A DNA stretch of 64,000 nucleotides from Streptomyces sp. MUM 203J (lineage in GTDB: Bacteria > Actinomycetota > Actinomycetes > Streptomycetales > Streptomycetaceae): positions 47,021 through 111,020 of the forward strand of contig NZ_JADWYO010000013.1 of NCBI RefSeq assembly GCF_022414595.1. The letters run 5' to 3'. Positions 19,273 through 27,471 of the stretch are shown here, piece by piece (position 1 is the first letter of the stretch; each line of letters opens with the position of its first letter). Position numbers and translations under genes: made by a program. Under the pieces are notes generated by a model, which had not been told where the DNA came from, ran no database searches, and saw nothing but the letters and a program-made list of their open reading frames with translations.

Positions 19273-20591
19273 TGCTGCGGCACCTTCCATCCGAACCGCG
19301 CCTTCATGGCGGCTCCGTGCGCGGGCAGGTCCTCGGCCTCCGCGAGGGTGACCACGTGGTGGGTGACCTCCGCGAGCGCGTCGCGCGTGTAGTCCACGAT
19401 GTGGATGCCGCGCAGGAAGGACTGGACGGACAGGCCTGAGGAGTGGCAGGCGCAGCCGCCGGTGGGCAGCACGTGGTTGGAGCCGGCGCAGTAGTCCCCG
19501 AGGGAGACCGGCGACCAGGGGCCGACGAAGATCGCGCCGGCGTTGCGGACGCGTTCGGCGACCGCGGCGGCGTCGGCGGTCTGGATCTCCAGGTGTTCGG
19601 CGCCGTACGCGTCGACGACACGCAGGCCCTCCTCCAGTCCGTCGACGAGGACGATCGCGGACTGCTTGCCGCCGAGCGCGGGCAGGATGCGGTCATCGAC
19701 GTGTCTGGTGGCGGCGACCTGCGGCTCGAGCTCGCGCTCGACGGCATCGGCCAGCTCGGGCGAGTCGGTGACCAGGACGGCGGCGGCGAGCGGGTCGTGC
19801 TCGGCCTGGCTGATCAGGTCGGCGGCGACGTGCACGGGGTCGGCGGTGGCGTCGGCGAGCACGGCGATCTCGGTCGGGCCCGCCTCGGTGTCGATGCCGA
19901 TGCGGCCGGTGAAGTAGCGCTTGGCCGCGGCGACCCAGATGTTGCCGGGGCCGGTGACCATGTTCGCGGGGGCGCAGGTCTCGGTGCCGTACGCGAACAT
20001 GGCGACGGCCTGGGCGCCGCCGACCGCGTACACCTCGTCGACGCCGAGCAGCGCGCAGGCGGCGAGGATGGTCGGGTGCGGCAGGCCGCCGCACTCCTGC
20101 TGCGGCGGGGAGGCGAGCGCGACGGACTCCACGCCGGCCTCCTGGGCCGGGACCACGTTCATGATCACGGACGAGGGGTAGACGGACCGCCCGCCCGGTG
20201 CGTACAGGCCGACGCGCTCGACGGGCACCCACTTCTCGGTGACGCTGCCGCCGGGTACGACCTGGGTGGTGTGCGGGGCGCGGCGCTGCTCACGGTGGAC
20301 GGTCCGGGCGCGCCGGATGGACTCCTCGAGGCCGGCGCGTACGGCGGGGTCGAGTTCTTCCAGGGCACGGGCCAGTGCGGAGGCCGGTACGCGGACCTGG
20401 TCCAGTTTCACGCCGTCGAACCGTTCGGCGTAGTCGATCAGCGCGGCGTCTCCCCGATGATGTACGGCCTCGCAGATGGGCCGCACCTTCTCCAGGGCGG
20501 CCTCGACGTCGAACTCGGCTCGGGGCAGCAGGTCGCGGAGGGCGCCGCCCTTCGGGAGGGCGTCACCGCGCAGATCGATTCGTGAGATCAC
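19269..20591 (-). CDS. hisD: Histidinol dehydrogenase
   Basis: 440-residue zinc enzyme that oxidises L-histidinol to histidine in two NAD-dependent steps. [19 protein letters not shown] (zinc and catalytic ligands) and [10 protein letters not shown] are all present. GTG 20591 starts the first gene of the his run. The ribosome binding site is weak. The upstream 166 bases shared with the divergent solenoid gene hold a GTATCA-N5-TGATAC palindrome. Confidence 0.97.
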   Translation of the reverse strand: MISRIDLRGDALPKGGALRDLLPRAEFDVEAALEKVRPICEAVHHRGDAALIDYAERFDGVKLDQVRVPASALARALEELDPAVRAGLEESIRRARTVHREQRRAPHTTQVVPGGSVTEKWVPVERVGLYAPGGRSVYPSSVIMNVVPAQEAGVESVALASPPQQECGGLPHPTILAACALLGVDEVYAVGGAQAVAMFAYGTETCAPANMVTGPGNIWVAAAKRYFTGRIGIDTEAGPTEIAVLADATADPVHVAADLISQAEHDPLAAAVLVTDSPELADAVERELEPQVAATRHVDDRILPALGGKQSAIVLVDGLEEGLRVVDAYGAEHLEIQTADAAAVAERVRNAGAIFVGPWSPVSLGDYCAGSNHVLPTGGCACHSSGLSVQSFLRGIHIVDYTRDALAEVTHHVVTLAEAEDLPAHGAAMKARFGWKVPQQ

Positions 20592-20631
20592 AGGTCAATT
20601 CTCGCAGACGGTTTCCCGCCGCTGGTCGCCC

Positions 20632-20648
20632 GTATCACTGGCTGATAC
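20632..20648. promoter_or_regulatory. Palindrome in the hisD divergent promoter region
   Basis: GTATCA and TGATAC are separated by CTGGC, 41 bases upstream of hisD and 110 bases upstream of the divergent gene. This is the size of a dimeric repressor operator. No regulator is assigned. Confidence 0.35.
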
Positions 20649-20757
20649 ACGCCACAGCGCCCCGGACTGTCACACCTGACCGTTAGCGTTCAGTCAGTCA
20701 CACAGCGGGAAGAACGGCTGTACGAACCGCTGGGTGTGCGGCAGTGAGGGGGCGGCG

Positions 20758-22395
20758 GTGACCGAGGGGCAGGCGGGGCGGGACCAGGAGGACACCGATG
20801 TGCCCGGTGGCCTCACGCCCGCGGAGCTGACGATGTGGCGGGCGTTCCGGGTCGGCACGTGGTGCGACCTGGCCGAGGAGCATCCGGTGCTCGACGACCC
20901 GTTCGCACCGCGTCCCTGGCCGGAGGGACGGCGGGTGCGGGCGGAGGTGGTGGCGCGGCTGCTGCTGTCCGGGCCGCCCGCGCAGGCGGGCAGGGTGCCG
21001 GCGCTGAAGCTGCGCGGTGTGGTGGTCACCGGGACGCTGGATCTGGCGGGCGGGCACATAGGGCCGTACGTGGAGTTCCGGAGGTGCCGGTTCGAGGAGG
21101 AGGTGGTGCTGCCCGAGTCCCGTTTCAAGACGCTGCGGATGGTGGGCTGTGCGATCCCCCGCCTGGAGGGGGCGAGGCTGCACACGGAGGGGGACCTGCA
21201 CCTGCCTCGCTGCCGGGTGGACCGGGGCGTGCGGCTCACCGACGCGCAGATCGGCACGGACCTGCTGATCAGCCAGATCCATGCGGAGCCGGACCGGCGC
21301 GGCAGGGCGATCGTCGCGGACGGTCTGTCGGTGGCACAGGACCTGCAGGCCGAGCTGATCGAGACGTACGGGGAGTTCAGCCTGCGCGGCGCGAAGGTGG
21401 GCGGCTCGCTGAGTCTGCGCGGCAGCAGGCTGCGCGGGGCGGAGGGGCGGAGAGCGTTGAACGCCCCGCAGCTCTCGGTGGAGCGGACGCTGTACATGAC
21501 GTACGCATGGGTGAGCGACTCCGTGGGCGGGCCGGGCGACTCGCTGGGGGGTACTCCGCCGTACGGGCTGGGCGACGTGCACACGCCGATGCGGGGGACG
21601 CGGATGCGGGCCTTCGAGTGCCACGGGGCGGTGCGGCTGGACGACGGACGGTTCCAGGACGCGGTCGACCTGCGGCACGCCCGGTTCCTGCTGTCGTCGG
21701 CCCGCAAGGAGGAGCTGTCGATGCGCCGGATCGTCACGCCGGAGCTGCGGTTCATCTGCGAGCGGCCGGAGGAGGGACGGGTGGTGCTGAACGGGGCGAA
21801 GGTGGTGACGCTGGTCGACCAGGCGGTGAGCTGGCCGGGCCCGGGCGGGCTCGCGCTGAGCGGCTTCGTGTACGAGAACCTCGTGCCGTACGGGCCGTTC
21901 CCGCTGTCCCGGCGGCTGGAATGGGTGGCGGCGGCGACCCCGGAGTACGGGCCGGAGCCGTATGAGCGGCTGGCGACGGTGCTGCGGGCGAGCGGGGAGG
22001 ACGCGGACGCCCGGGAGGTGCTGCTGGCCAAGCAGCGGCGGCGCCGCGAGACACTGCCGCTGGCAGCGAAGCTGTGGGGCTACCTCCAGGACTGGACGGT
22101 GGCGTACGGCTACCGGCCGGGGCGGGCGATGGTGTGGATGGCCGTGCTGTGGGCGGCCGGTGCGCTGGCCTTCTCCTGGTACGAACCGGTGCCGATCAAG
22201 GACGACGAGGCGCCGCACTGGAACGGGGCCCTGTACACGCTGGACCTGCTGCTCCCGGTGATCAACCTGGGGCAGGAGGGCTACTGGCGGATGCCGGGCG
22301 GATGGCAGTGGCTGTCGGCGGGGCTGGTCCTGGTCGGCTGGATCCTGGCCACGACGGTGGCGGCGGGCGCGTCCCGACTGCTGCGGCGAAGCTGA
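20758..22395 (+). CDS. Uncharacterised beta-solenoid-like membrane protein
   Basis: 545-residue protein of a Streptomyces family often labelled 'membrane-associated oxidoreductase'. I see no Rossmann, FAD, haem or iron-sulfur motif. Residues about 75-230 and 270-350 consist of roughly 20-residue beta-rich units (LRGVVVTGTLDLAG, FRRCRFEEEVVLPESRF, LHTEGDLHLPRCRVDRGVRL, FSLRGAKVGGSLSLRGSRL), like a right-handed solenoid of pentapeptide or bactofilin type. The C-terminal 90 residues hold two membrane helices. GTG 20758 has GAGGGGGCGG upstream. It diverges from hisD. Function unknown. Confidence 0.8.
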   Translation: MTEGQAGRDQEDTDVPGGLTPAELTMWRAFRVGTWCDLAEEHPVLDDPFAPRPWPEGRRVRAEVVARLLLSGPPAQAGRVPALKLRGVVVTGTLDLAGGHIGPYVEFRRCRFEEEVVLPESRFKTLRMVGCAIPRLEGARLHTEGDLHLPRCRVDRGVRLTDAQIGTDLLISQIHAEPDRRGRAIVADGLSVAQDLQAELIETYGEFSLRGAKVGGSLSLRGSRLRGAEGRRALNAPQLSVERTLYMTYAWVSDSVGGPGDSLGGTPPYGLGDVHTPMRGTRMRAFECHGAVRLDDGRFQDAVDLRHARFLLSSARKEELSMRRIVTPELRFICERPEEGRVVLNGAKVVTLVDQAVSWPGPGGLALSGFVYENLVPYGPFPLSRRLEWVAAATPEYGPEPYERLATVLRASGEDADAREVLLAKQRRRRETLPLAAKLWGYLQDWTVAYGYRPGRAMVWMAVLWAAGALAFSWYEPVPIKDDEAPHWNGALYTLDLLLPVINLGQEGYWRMPGGWQWLSAGLVLVGWILATTVAAGASRLLRRS

Positions 22396-22978
22396 GCGAG
22401 CGGGCACCACGAGGGGGTGACCGGCCCGGGAAGCCGGCCCCGGGGAGGCGCGGGCGCCACCGGCGGGGGGGCCACGAGGGCCCGGACACCGGGGGCACGG
22501 GCTGCGGGCACTCCGGGTCGAGGGGCGATCGGGGCCGGGGGCGGAGTCACGTCGCTCGGGCGGCCACAGGGGCCCGGAGGCCAGGAGTGTCCCGGGACAC
22601 CACGGGGCCCGGGGCCGCGGCGGCCCTCGTGTCCTCAGCGAGCCCGCTCACGCCCCGGGGGGGCCACAGGCCACGGGGACGTGGGAACGAGGCACCGCGG
22701 AGGAAGAGCGGAGGCGGAACCACGGGCCGCGGGCGACCACGCTCACCGAGTCCCCGGACGCCGCCACGACGCGGGCACCGCGAGTGCCCGCATGTGGTGC
22801 GGGGTCCCGGAGGCCGCAGGCACACGGGAACCACCGGTGCCACGGGCCCGGGGGCGCTGCGGCCCGGGTGCCGCGGGGGTCCTCGCACGCGGCATGGCAG
22901 CCCGCCACCACCCGCCGCGGGGCCCGGGAACCACGGGGGCGCCATGTGTGATCGGGGCGGCCATTAGGCTTGGCCGCT
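22396..22978. other. Long GC-rich noncoding stretch with degenerate CCACGGG-type repeats
   Basis: 583 bases without a credible gene. Open frames exist on both strands but have Pro/Gly/Arg-rich, non-protein-like content. Short degenerate units such as CCACGGGG, ACCACGGGCC and GGGAACCACGGG recur at irregular spacing. The final 30 bases hold the probable promoter of the following gene (TAGGCT at 22965-22970). Confidence 0.6.
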
Positions 22979-23719
22979 GTGACCACCGCTCGCCTGCCCC
23001 TCTTCCCGCTGAACGCGGTGCTGTTCCCGGGCCTCGTCCTGCCGTTGAACGTCTTCGAGGAGCGGTACCGCGCCATGATGCGCGAGCTTCTGACGGCCGA
23101 CGAGTCGCAGCCCCGCCGCTTCGCCGTGGTGTCGATCCGCGACGGGCACGAGGTCGCGCGGACCGCACCCGGCCTGCCCGACCCGACGGCGCTGCCGGAG
23201 AAGGGCCCCGCGGCCGGCTTCGGGCCCGACCCGATCACCTCGTTCCACCGGGTGGGGTGCGTCGCGGACGCGGCGACCATCCGGGAGCGGGCGGACGGCG
23301 GCTTCGAAGTGCTGGCGACCGGCACGACCCGCATGCGGCTGCTGTCGGTGGACGCGAGCGGCCCGTTCCTCACAGCGGAGCTGGAGGAGCTGCAGGAGCG
23401 GGAGGGGGAGGGTGCCGGCGCGCTCGCGGAGGGTGTGCTCAGGGCCTTCCGCGCCTACCAGAAGCGGCTGGCCGGGGCCAGGGAGCGGTCCCTGGCGACG
23501 AGCGCCGAGCTCCCCGACGAGCCGTCGGTCGTGTCGTACCTGGTCGCCGCGGCGGCGGTGCTGGACGGCCCCACGAAGCAGCGGCTGCTGGAGTCCCCCG
23601 ACACGGCGACCAGGCTGCGCGAGGAGCTTCGGCTGCTGCGCGCCGAGACGGCGCTGCTGCGGCACCTGCCGTCGCTGCCCGCGGTGGATCTGACGCAGAA
23701 CCCGACGAACCCGAACTGA
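22979..23719 (+). CDS. Lon N-terminal (substrate-binding) domain protein
   Basis: 246-residue protein matching the LON substrate-binding domain (PUA-like fold) without the ATPase or protease parts of Lon. The N-terminus RLPLFPLNAVLFPGLVLPLNVFEERYR is the family hallmark. Such proteins are common in actinobacteria; their role is unknown, perhaps protein quality control. GTG 22979 lacks a ribosome binding site and TAGGCT ends eight bases upstream, so the mRNA is probably leaderless. ybaK follows after 17 bases. Confidence 0.88.
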   Translation: MTTARLPLFPLNAVLFPGLVLPLNVFEERYRAMMRELLTADESQPRRFAVVSIRDGHEVARTAPGLPDPTALPEKGPAAGFGPDPITSFHRVGCVADAATIRERADGGFEVLATGTTRMRLLSVDASGPFLTAELEELQEREGEGAGALAEGVLRAFRAYQKRLAGARERSLATSAELPDEPSVVSYLVAAAAVLDGPTKQRLLESPDTATRLREELRLLRAETALLRHLPSLPAVDLTQNPTNPN

Positions 23720-23736
23720 GCGGAGGACGGCGGACG

Positions 23737-24234
23737 GTGGCGAAGAAGACGAGGAAGCAGTCGGCGGGAACCCCGGCGACGGTGGCGCTGACCGCCGCGG
23801 GCACGCCGTTCACGGTGCACACCTACGCGCACGACCCGGCGTCCGCGTCGTACGGCGAGGAGGCGGCGGAGGCGCTGGGCGTGTCGCCGGACCGGGTGTT
23901 CAAGACCCTCGTCGCGGACGTGGACGGCACGCTGACCGTGGCGGTGGTGCCGGTGGCCGGCCATCTGGACCTGAAGGCCCTGGCGGCGGCGGTGGGCGGC
24001 AAACGGGCGGCGATGGCCGACCCGGCGGCGGCCGAGCGCACGACCGGCTACGTCCGGGGCGGCATCTCCCCGCTGGGCCAGCGGAAGCGCCTCCCGACGG
24101 TCCTGGACGCGTCGGCCTCCCACCACGAGACGATCTGCGTCTCGGCGGGCCGCCGGGGCGTGGAGGTGGAGGTGTCGCCGCGTGATCTGGCGGCGCTGAC
24201 GGGGGCGGTGCTGGCGGAGATCGGCCGGGGTTAG
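23737..24234 (+). CDS. ybaK: Cys-tRNA(Pro)/aminoacyl-tRNA deacylase YbaK/EbsC
   Basis: 165-residue YbaK-family editing enzyme that hydrolyses mischarged Cys-tRNA(Pro). Characteristic pieces are DRVFKTLVADVDG with the catalytic Lys, VAVVPVAGHLDLKALA, and GYVRGGISPLGQRKRLPTVLD. GTG 23737 is preceded by GGAGG. It is probably transcribed with the Lon-domain gene. Confidence 0.95.
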   Translation: MAKKTRKQSAGTPATVALTAAGTPFTVHTYAHDPASASYGEEAAEALGVSPDRVFKTLVADVDGTLTVAVVPVAGHLDLKALAAAVGGKRAAMADPAAAERTTGYVRGGISPLGQRKRLPTVLDASASHHETICVSAGRRGVEVEVSPRDLAALTGAVLAEIGRG

Positions 24235-24629
24235 GGGATCGGGCGGTTCGCCTGCACCCGTATGGCGCCCGCCCGTCACGCAGCGGGATCCCGGCGGCCG
24301 AGGGTGTCGCCCGGGGAGCCGGAACGGCCGCGAGCTGAGCCGGCGGCGTTCGTCGCGGTGTGCCCGCCTCGTCGCCATGCCGGGTCTGGGTGGCGGTGGC
24401 GGTCCCGGACGGCCGGCGCACGTCGGTCCCGCCGGTGGCGGAGCGGCTGCCGAACGGATCCGCGCAGACCTCGCAGCGGTCCGCGAACGGGTCGGGGCCG
24501 CTCGTGGGCCGGGGCACCGCCGGAACGGGCCCGACCGGCGTCCGGGAGCACACTCCCCCGAGGTGCGGAAGAAAGGGGAGGTCCGGAGGCACTGCCCCGG
24601 TTCGGGAAAGGGACGGGGTGGGGTGGGGG
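24235..24629. other. Intergenic region with one coding-like minus-strand frame
   Basis: 395 bases between ybaK and the DUF2567 gene, which converge. No terminator hairpin stands out. On the minus strand, from about 24555 to 24390, one frame has about 95% G/C at third positions and reads DPFADRCEVCADPFGSRS with a CxxC pair, but it then runs antisense into ybaK with no stop. I cannot call a gene. Confidence 0.4.
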
Positions 24630-25295
24630 CTAACCGACCGGCGGCCCGCCCCAGGGCTCCGGGTCCCGGATGGTGAACAGCGCCGTCAGGCCCAGGTGCG
24701 TGACCATCGCCGCGACCGGCCACGCCAGCAGCGCCCCGTAGGCCCGCAGCTCCAGCGGCGCGTCGAACACGACCCCCTCGCCCACCGCCTCGGCATGGGC
24801 GACCACATCCTGGGTCGGCCCCAGCAACGTGCCCGTACCCCAGCCCAGCAGCGACCCCAGCAGCCCGCCCAGCGCGAGCCCCACGACGACGGCGACGCCG
24901 CCCTGCCGCCGCGCCAGGTACACCCCGGCCGCGGTGACGACCCCGAAGCCCAGCGCGAGCAGCACGAAGACACCGTCCGCGCCGACCGCGCTCTCCCCTT
25001 CCGTCTCCTTCAGCAACACGGCCGTGCCGTTCGAGACGAGCGGGATACGCGGCGCCAGCCACACCCACAGCAGGCCCAGCAGGAAGCCCGTGACGGCGAC
25101 CGCGAGCAGCACCAGGGCGCCGGTCCGTACCTCGGCGGTCATGTCCGGCGCCGGTGCCTCGCCCTCGCCGTGCGGATACGCGGCCCCGGGACGGCGCGGC
25201 GGCCAGCCGGCCGGGCCGTCGTTCGGAACGTCAGGGTTCTCGTGGTGCACGTCGTCACTCGGTGGCTGGTGGGGTGGGGTCAGGGGTGCCGTCAC
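24630..25295 (-). CDS. DUF2567 membrane protein
   Basis: 221-residue protein with a Pro-rich N-terminal tail (about 60 residues) and four hydrophobic segments. The pattern LLWVWLAPRIPLVSNGTAVLLKETEGE, GADGVFVLLALGFG and DAPLELRAYGALLAWPVAA matches the actinobacterial DUF2567 family. Function is unknown. GTG 25295 lies 50 bases downstream of the ABC permease stop, so the three genes may form one transcript. Confidence 0.82.
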   Translation of the reverse strand: MTAPLTPPHQPPSDDVHHENPDVPNDGPAGWPPRRPGAAYPHGEGEAPAPDMTAEVRTGALVLLAVAVTGFLLGLLWVWLAPRIPLVSNGTAVLLKETEGESAVGADGVFVLLALGFGVVTAAGVYLARRQGGVAVVVGLALGGLLGSLLGWGTGTLLGPTQDVVAHAEAVGEGVVFDAPLELRAYGALLAWPVAAMVTHLGLTALFTIRDPEPWGGPPVG

Positions 25296-25344
25296 TCTGT
25301 CATCCTGCCAGGCGACGACCGGGCCCGCCTCAACGGAGCAGCGC

Positions 25345-26175
25345 TCAACGGACCGCCGCCCTGCGGTACGCCCAGGTCGCGACCGCCAGCGAGGCGACAC
25401 CGACGGCCGCGCAGACCGACAGGTCCAGGACGACAGCCGTCCAGTCGGGGTGGGCGTCGAAGGTACGGGCGAGGGCCTCCACCCCGTATGTCGACGGCAG
25501 CAGGTCCCGCGCCCAGTCCACCGGCCCCGGCAGCCGCTCGGGCGGCAGCACCCCGAGCAGCAGCGCGGCCGACATGCCGAGCTGGCCGAGCAGCGTGGCC
25601 AGCTCCGGTCGCGGCGCCAGCAGCCCGAGCGCGGCGCCCAGACCGGCGAGCGCGGCACCGGCCAGCGGCACCACGGCGGCCAGCACCCACAGGTGGGTGA
25701 GCGGCAGCCCGAACAGCAGGGAGCCGACGACGGCCGTGACCGCCGTGCCGGGCGCCGTGAAGGAGGCGTACGCCCCGGCCGCGCCGAGCACCACGGCGGC
25801 GGGCGGCACGGGCAGGGTGGCGTAGTGGTCGAGCCCCCCGCTGGCCCTCAGCTGCCCGAAGTACTGGGCGAGCAGGTTCAGCGCGACGAACGCGACGACG
25901 AGGACGGACGACCCGGCGACCACCGCACGGGCCTCGGCGCCCCCGTCGACGACGCCACGCATCAGGACCATGATCCCGACGGACTGGAAGGTGGCGACGA
26001 ACAGCAGCGGGATCCGGGCGACGCGGGCCCGGGAGAGCTGGGCCCGGTACACCGCGGCGAGCGCGGGCAGCAGCCGGGCCCGCGGGGCGAGCGGCGCGGC
26101 GGAACGCTCACGTACCGCGGCGGCGGCCGGTCTCGCGGCCCCCGCCGAAGGCGCCTCCACAGGCAAGGTGCTCAC
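25345..26175 (-). CDS. ABC-2 type transporter permease
   Basis: 276-residue permease with six predicted membrane segments after a 45-residue Ala/Pro-rich start. It resembles ABC-2 export permeases, with the usual QFGQLRASGGLDHYATLPV segment between helices. GTG 26175 has GAGAGGAAC upstream. It is the likely partner of the ATPase at 26426-27409. A 250-base interval between them contains an 85-codon frame that overlaps both genes by a few bases (see findings). Confidence 0.88.
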   Translation of the reverse strand: MSTLPVEAPSAGAARPAAAAVRERSAAPLAPRARLLPALAAVYRAQLSRARVARIPLLFVATFQSVGIMVLMRGVVDGGAEARAVVAGSSVLVVAFVALNLLAQYFGQLRASGGLDHYATLPVPPAAVVLGAAGAYASFTAPGTAVTAVVGSLLFGLPLTHLWVLAAVVPLAGAALAGLGAALGLLAPRPELATLLGQLGMSAALLLGVLPPERLPGPVDWARDLLPSTYGVEALARTFDAHPDWTAVVLDLSVCAAVGVASLAVATWAYRRAAVR

Positions 26176-26425
26176 AGTTCCTCTCTCCCGTTCTCGTACC
26201 CGGCCCGTACAGGGTGCCCGGGTCGGCCGAGCCACCCTGGGCGTCCTGGGCACTCCAGCCGTCCATACGGCCCGGGGCGCCCTGCTCGTTCAGGCCGCTC
26301 CGGTCGTCGCGTCCGCCCGAGCCGTCCGCGCAGGCCTCGGAGCCCCGGGAGCCGGGAGCACCCCGGCTCCGCAGCCCGACCCGGCCGTCCACCGTGCCCC
26401 GGTGCCACGCCGACGTCCCGCCCCG

Positions 26426-27409
26426 TCACGCCTTGACCAGCCCCTTCGCCGTCTCGCCGCCGAGTGCGAGGTACACGTCCTCCAGGCTGGGCGTGGCGAG
26501 GGTGAAGTCGTCGAGGGCGGCGAAGGCCGCACCGCCGGTGACCGCGGCGACCGCCGCGCGGGCCTCGTCGGGAGAGAGGCGCAGGACCCAGCGGCGGCCG
26601 GACTCGTGGGCGGAGGCGCGCAGCGCGGCCACCTCGGGGACGTCGAGCGGGGCACGCTCGCGCCACACGAGATCGACGCGGACCTCGTCGGCCACGCGTT
26701 CCTTCAGCCCGGCCGGACTGTCGCAGGCGATGACCCGTCCCCGGTCCAGCACGGCGACCCGGTCCAGCACGGTCTCCGCCTCGATGACGTTGTGGGTGAC
26801 CAGCAGCACGGTCGTTCCGTGCTCGGCGCGCCGCCGGTCGAGGGCCGCCCAGACGGCGCGACGGGCCACCGGGTCCATGCCCGTGGTCGGCTCGTCGAGG
26901 ACCAGCAGAGGCCGCTCCCCCACCAGCGCGGCGGCGACGCAGGCGAGCCGCCGCTGGCCGCCGGACAGTCTCCTGAGAGGCCGGGAGGCGAGCGGCCCGA
27001 GCCCCAGTTCGTCCAGGACGGCGTCCCGCTCGGCGCGCGCGTCGCGGGCGGTGAGGCCGCGCAGCCGCCCGGTGGTCTCGGCGGCCAGGGCGACGGTCAG
27101 CTCGTCGAGCGCGGTGGATTCCTGGCCCAGGTACGCGATGAGGCGGGCGGCCCGTTCCGGGTGCCGTACGAGGTCGTGCCCGAGCACCTGGACGGTGCCG
27201 GAGTCGGGGCGCATCAGCCCGGTGAGCTGGCGGACGAGTGTGGACTTTCCGGCACCGTTGGGGCCGAGCAGGCCGAAGACCTCGCCGCCCCGCACCTCCA
27301 GGCCGACCCCGTCGGTGGCCCGCACCTCGGGGGTGGCGGGCGCTCCGCGCCTGCCGCGCGCGGCGGGGTACGTCTTCACCAGCTCCCGCACCACGCACAC
27401 CGTACTCAC
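26426..27409 (-). CDS. ABC transporter ATP-binding protein
   Basis: 327-residue ATPase of the drug/antibiotic exporter (DrrA-like) group. Walker A GPNGAGKST, signature LSGGQRR, Walker B LLVLDEPTTGMDP and the switch His in LLVTHN are intact. The C-terminal 90 residues form the extra domain typical of such exporters. GTG 27409 was chosen as the first start giving the full N-terminal domain; its ribosome binding site is weak. The permease is encoded downstream. The substrate cannot be told from sequence. Confidence 0.93.
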   Translation of the reverse strand: MSTVCVVRELVKTYPAARGRRGAPATPEVRATDGVGLEVRGGEVFGLLGPNGAGKSTLVRQLTGLMRPDSGTVQVLGHDLVRHPERAARLIAYLGQESTALDELTVALAAETTGRLRGLTARDARAERDAVLDELGLGPLASRPLRRLSGGQRRLACVAAALVGERPLLVLDEPTTGMDPVARRAVWAALDRRRAEHGTTVLLVTHNVIEAETVLDRVAVLDRGRVIACDSPAGLKERVADEVRVDLVWRERAPLDVPEVAALRASAHESGRRWVLRLSPDEARAAVAAVTGGAAFAALDDFTLATPSLEDVYLALGGETAKGLVKA

Positions 27410-27471
27410 GAGGGACGAGCCTAAGGGGTCGGACGGCCCCGGCTGCGCGCGGGTCGGCCCCTGGCGGGCCG

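Noticed and set aside
22417..24234. 605-codon plus-strand frame joining the noncoding stretch to ybaK
   Set aside because: Its first 430 codons are low-complexity and run out of frame through the Lon-domain gene. Only the last 165 codons, from GTG 23737 with GGAGG upstream, are real.
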